Shown piece after piece: positions 63,937-64,000 of a stretch of DNA of 64,000 nt; positions within the stretch are counted from its first letter, which is position 1, and the number at the start of each line of letters is the position of its first letter. The notes under the pieces are model-generated. The model worked only from the letters and a program-made list of their open reading frames with translations. It searched no databases and was not told the origin of the DNA. Source of the DNA: Streptomyces sp. AP-93 (lineage in GTDB: Bacteria; Actinomycetota; Actinomycetes; Streptomycetales; Streptomycetaceae); the NCBI RefSeq assembly GCF_022808175.1, contig NZ_JALGBX010000001.1:1-64000 (forward strand). Reading direction: 5' to 3'. Both the position numbers and the translations under genes were made by a program.

Positions 63937-64000
63937 GCCGCGCCCCGCAGCCATGCGGACACACGCACCCCGTTCGCCGGAAGCTTCCCGGTGGGCGGGG

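Overview
The window reads as chromosomal DNA of a Streptomyces (high-GC actinomycete). Coding is uniformly GC-rich. From about 21.9 kb to 64 kb many genes are ones I associate with the conserved Streptomyces core: fasR-fabD-fabH-acpP-fabF, DUF3145, DUF3052, aceE, an MreB-like mbl, a fused accD-accA and a GDSL lipoprotein. No rRNA, tRNA, CRISPR array or antibiotic gene cluster was seen.

Left part, 0-18.2 kb: a glycoside catabolic locus. On the minus strand, in transcription order, it holds a lipoprotein binding protein and two permeases of a sugar ABC importer, a GH2 beta-galactosidase, an SMP-30 lactonase, a KDPG/KDPGal-type aldolase, a PfkB-type keto-deoxy sugar kinase, an SDR dehydrogenase, a galactonate dehydratase (dgoD) and an ABC ATPase cut short by what looks like an insertion sequence. 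Upstream lie a LacI regulator and a GH1 beta-glycosidase, and divergently a secreted GH74 xyloglucanase with two tandem ricin-type (CBM13) modules. Three near-identical LacI boxes sit in front of the importer operon, the GH1-lacI unit and the GH74 gene. The best reading is one regulon that cuts a galactosylated beta-glucan such as xyloglucan outside the cell, imports fragments, releases galactose inside, and burns it by the oxidative De Ley-Doudoroff route instead of the Leloir route.

18.2-21.9 kb: a small accessory stretch with a hypothetical gene, a decayed lipoprotein gene, a His-rich membrane protein, a DUF6153-like protein, a CPA2 cation/proton antiporter and a scrap of a LuxR-type helix-turn-helix.

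21.9-44.9 kb: YbdK-type carboxylate-amine ligase, MFS exporter behind an 11-bp minisatellite, divergent cupin/AraC pair, secreted phytase-like esterase, AccD-AccA fusion, a GAF sensor kinase with a degenerate ATPase overlapping mbl, a secreted lipase, MarR/oxidoreductase/Ohr redox genes, EI24 protein, imine-reductase-like gene with divergent HxlR, methyltransferase, a frameshifted nitrilase, TetR with divergent GH3 beta-glucosidase, and a GDSL lipoprotein.

44.9-64 kb: the type II fatty-acid synthase cluster under FasR, pirin, a serine hydrolase divergent from a MerR/aldo-keto reductase operon, a DUF4429 protein, an alpha/beta hydrolase, TetR with divergent DHA2 efflux pump, a secreted I36-type inhibitor, a potassium channel, pyruvate dehydrogenase E1 (aceE) and a DUF3052 protein.

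A recurrent theme is promoters of the form TANNNT followed 5-7 nt later by the start codon, with no Shine-Dalgarno sequence, as expected for leaderless mRNAs.
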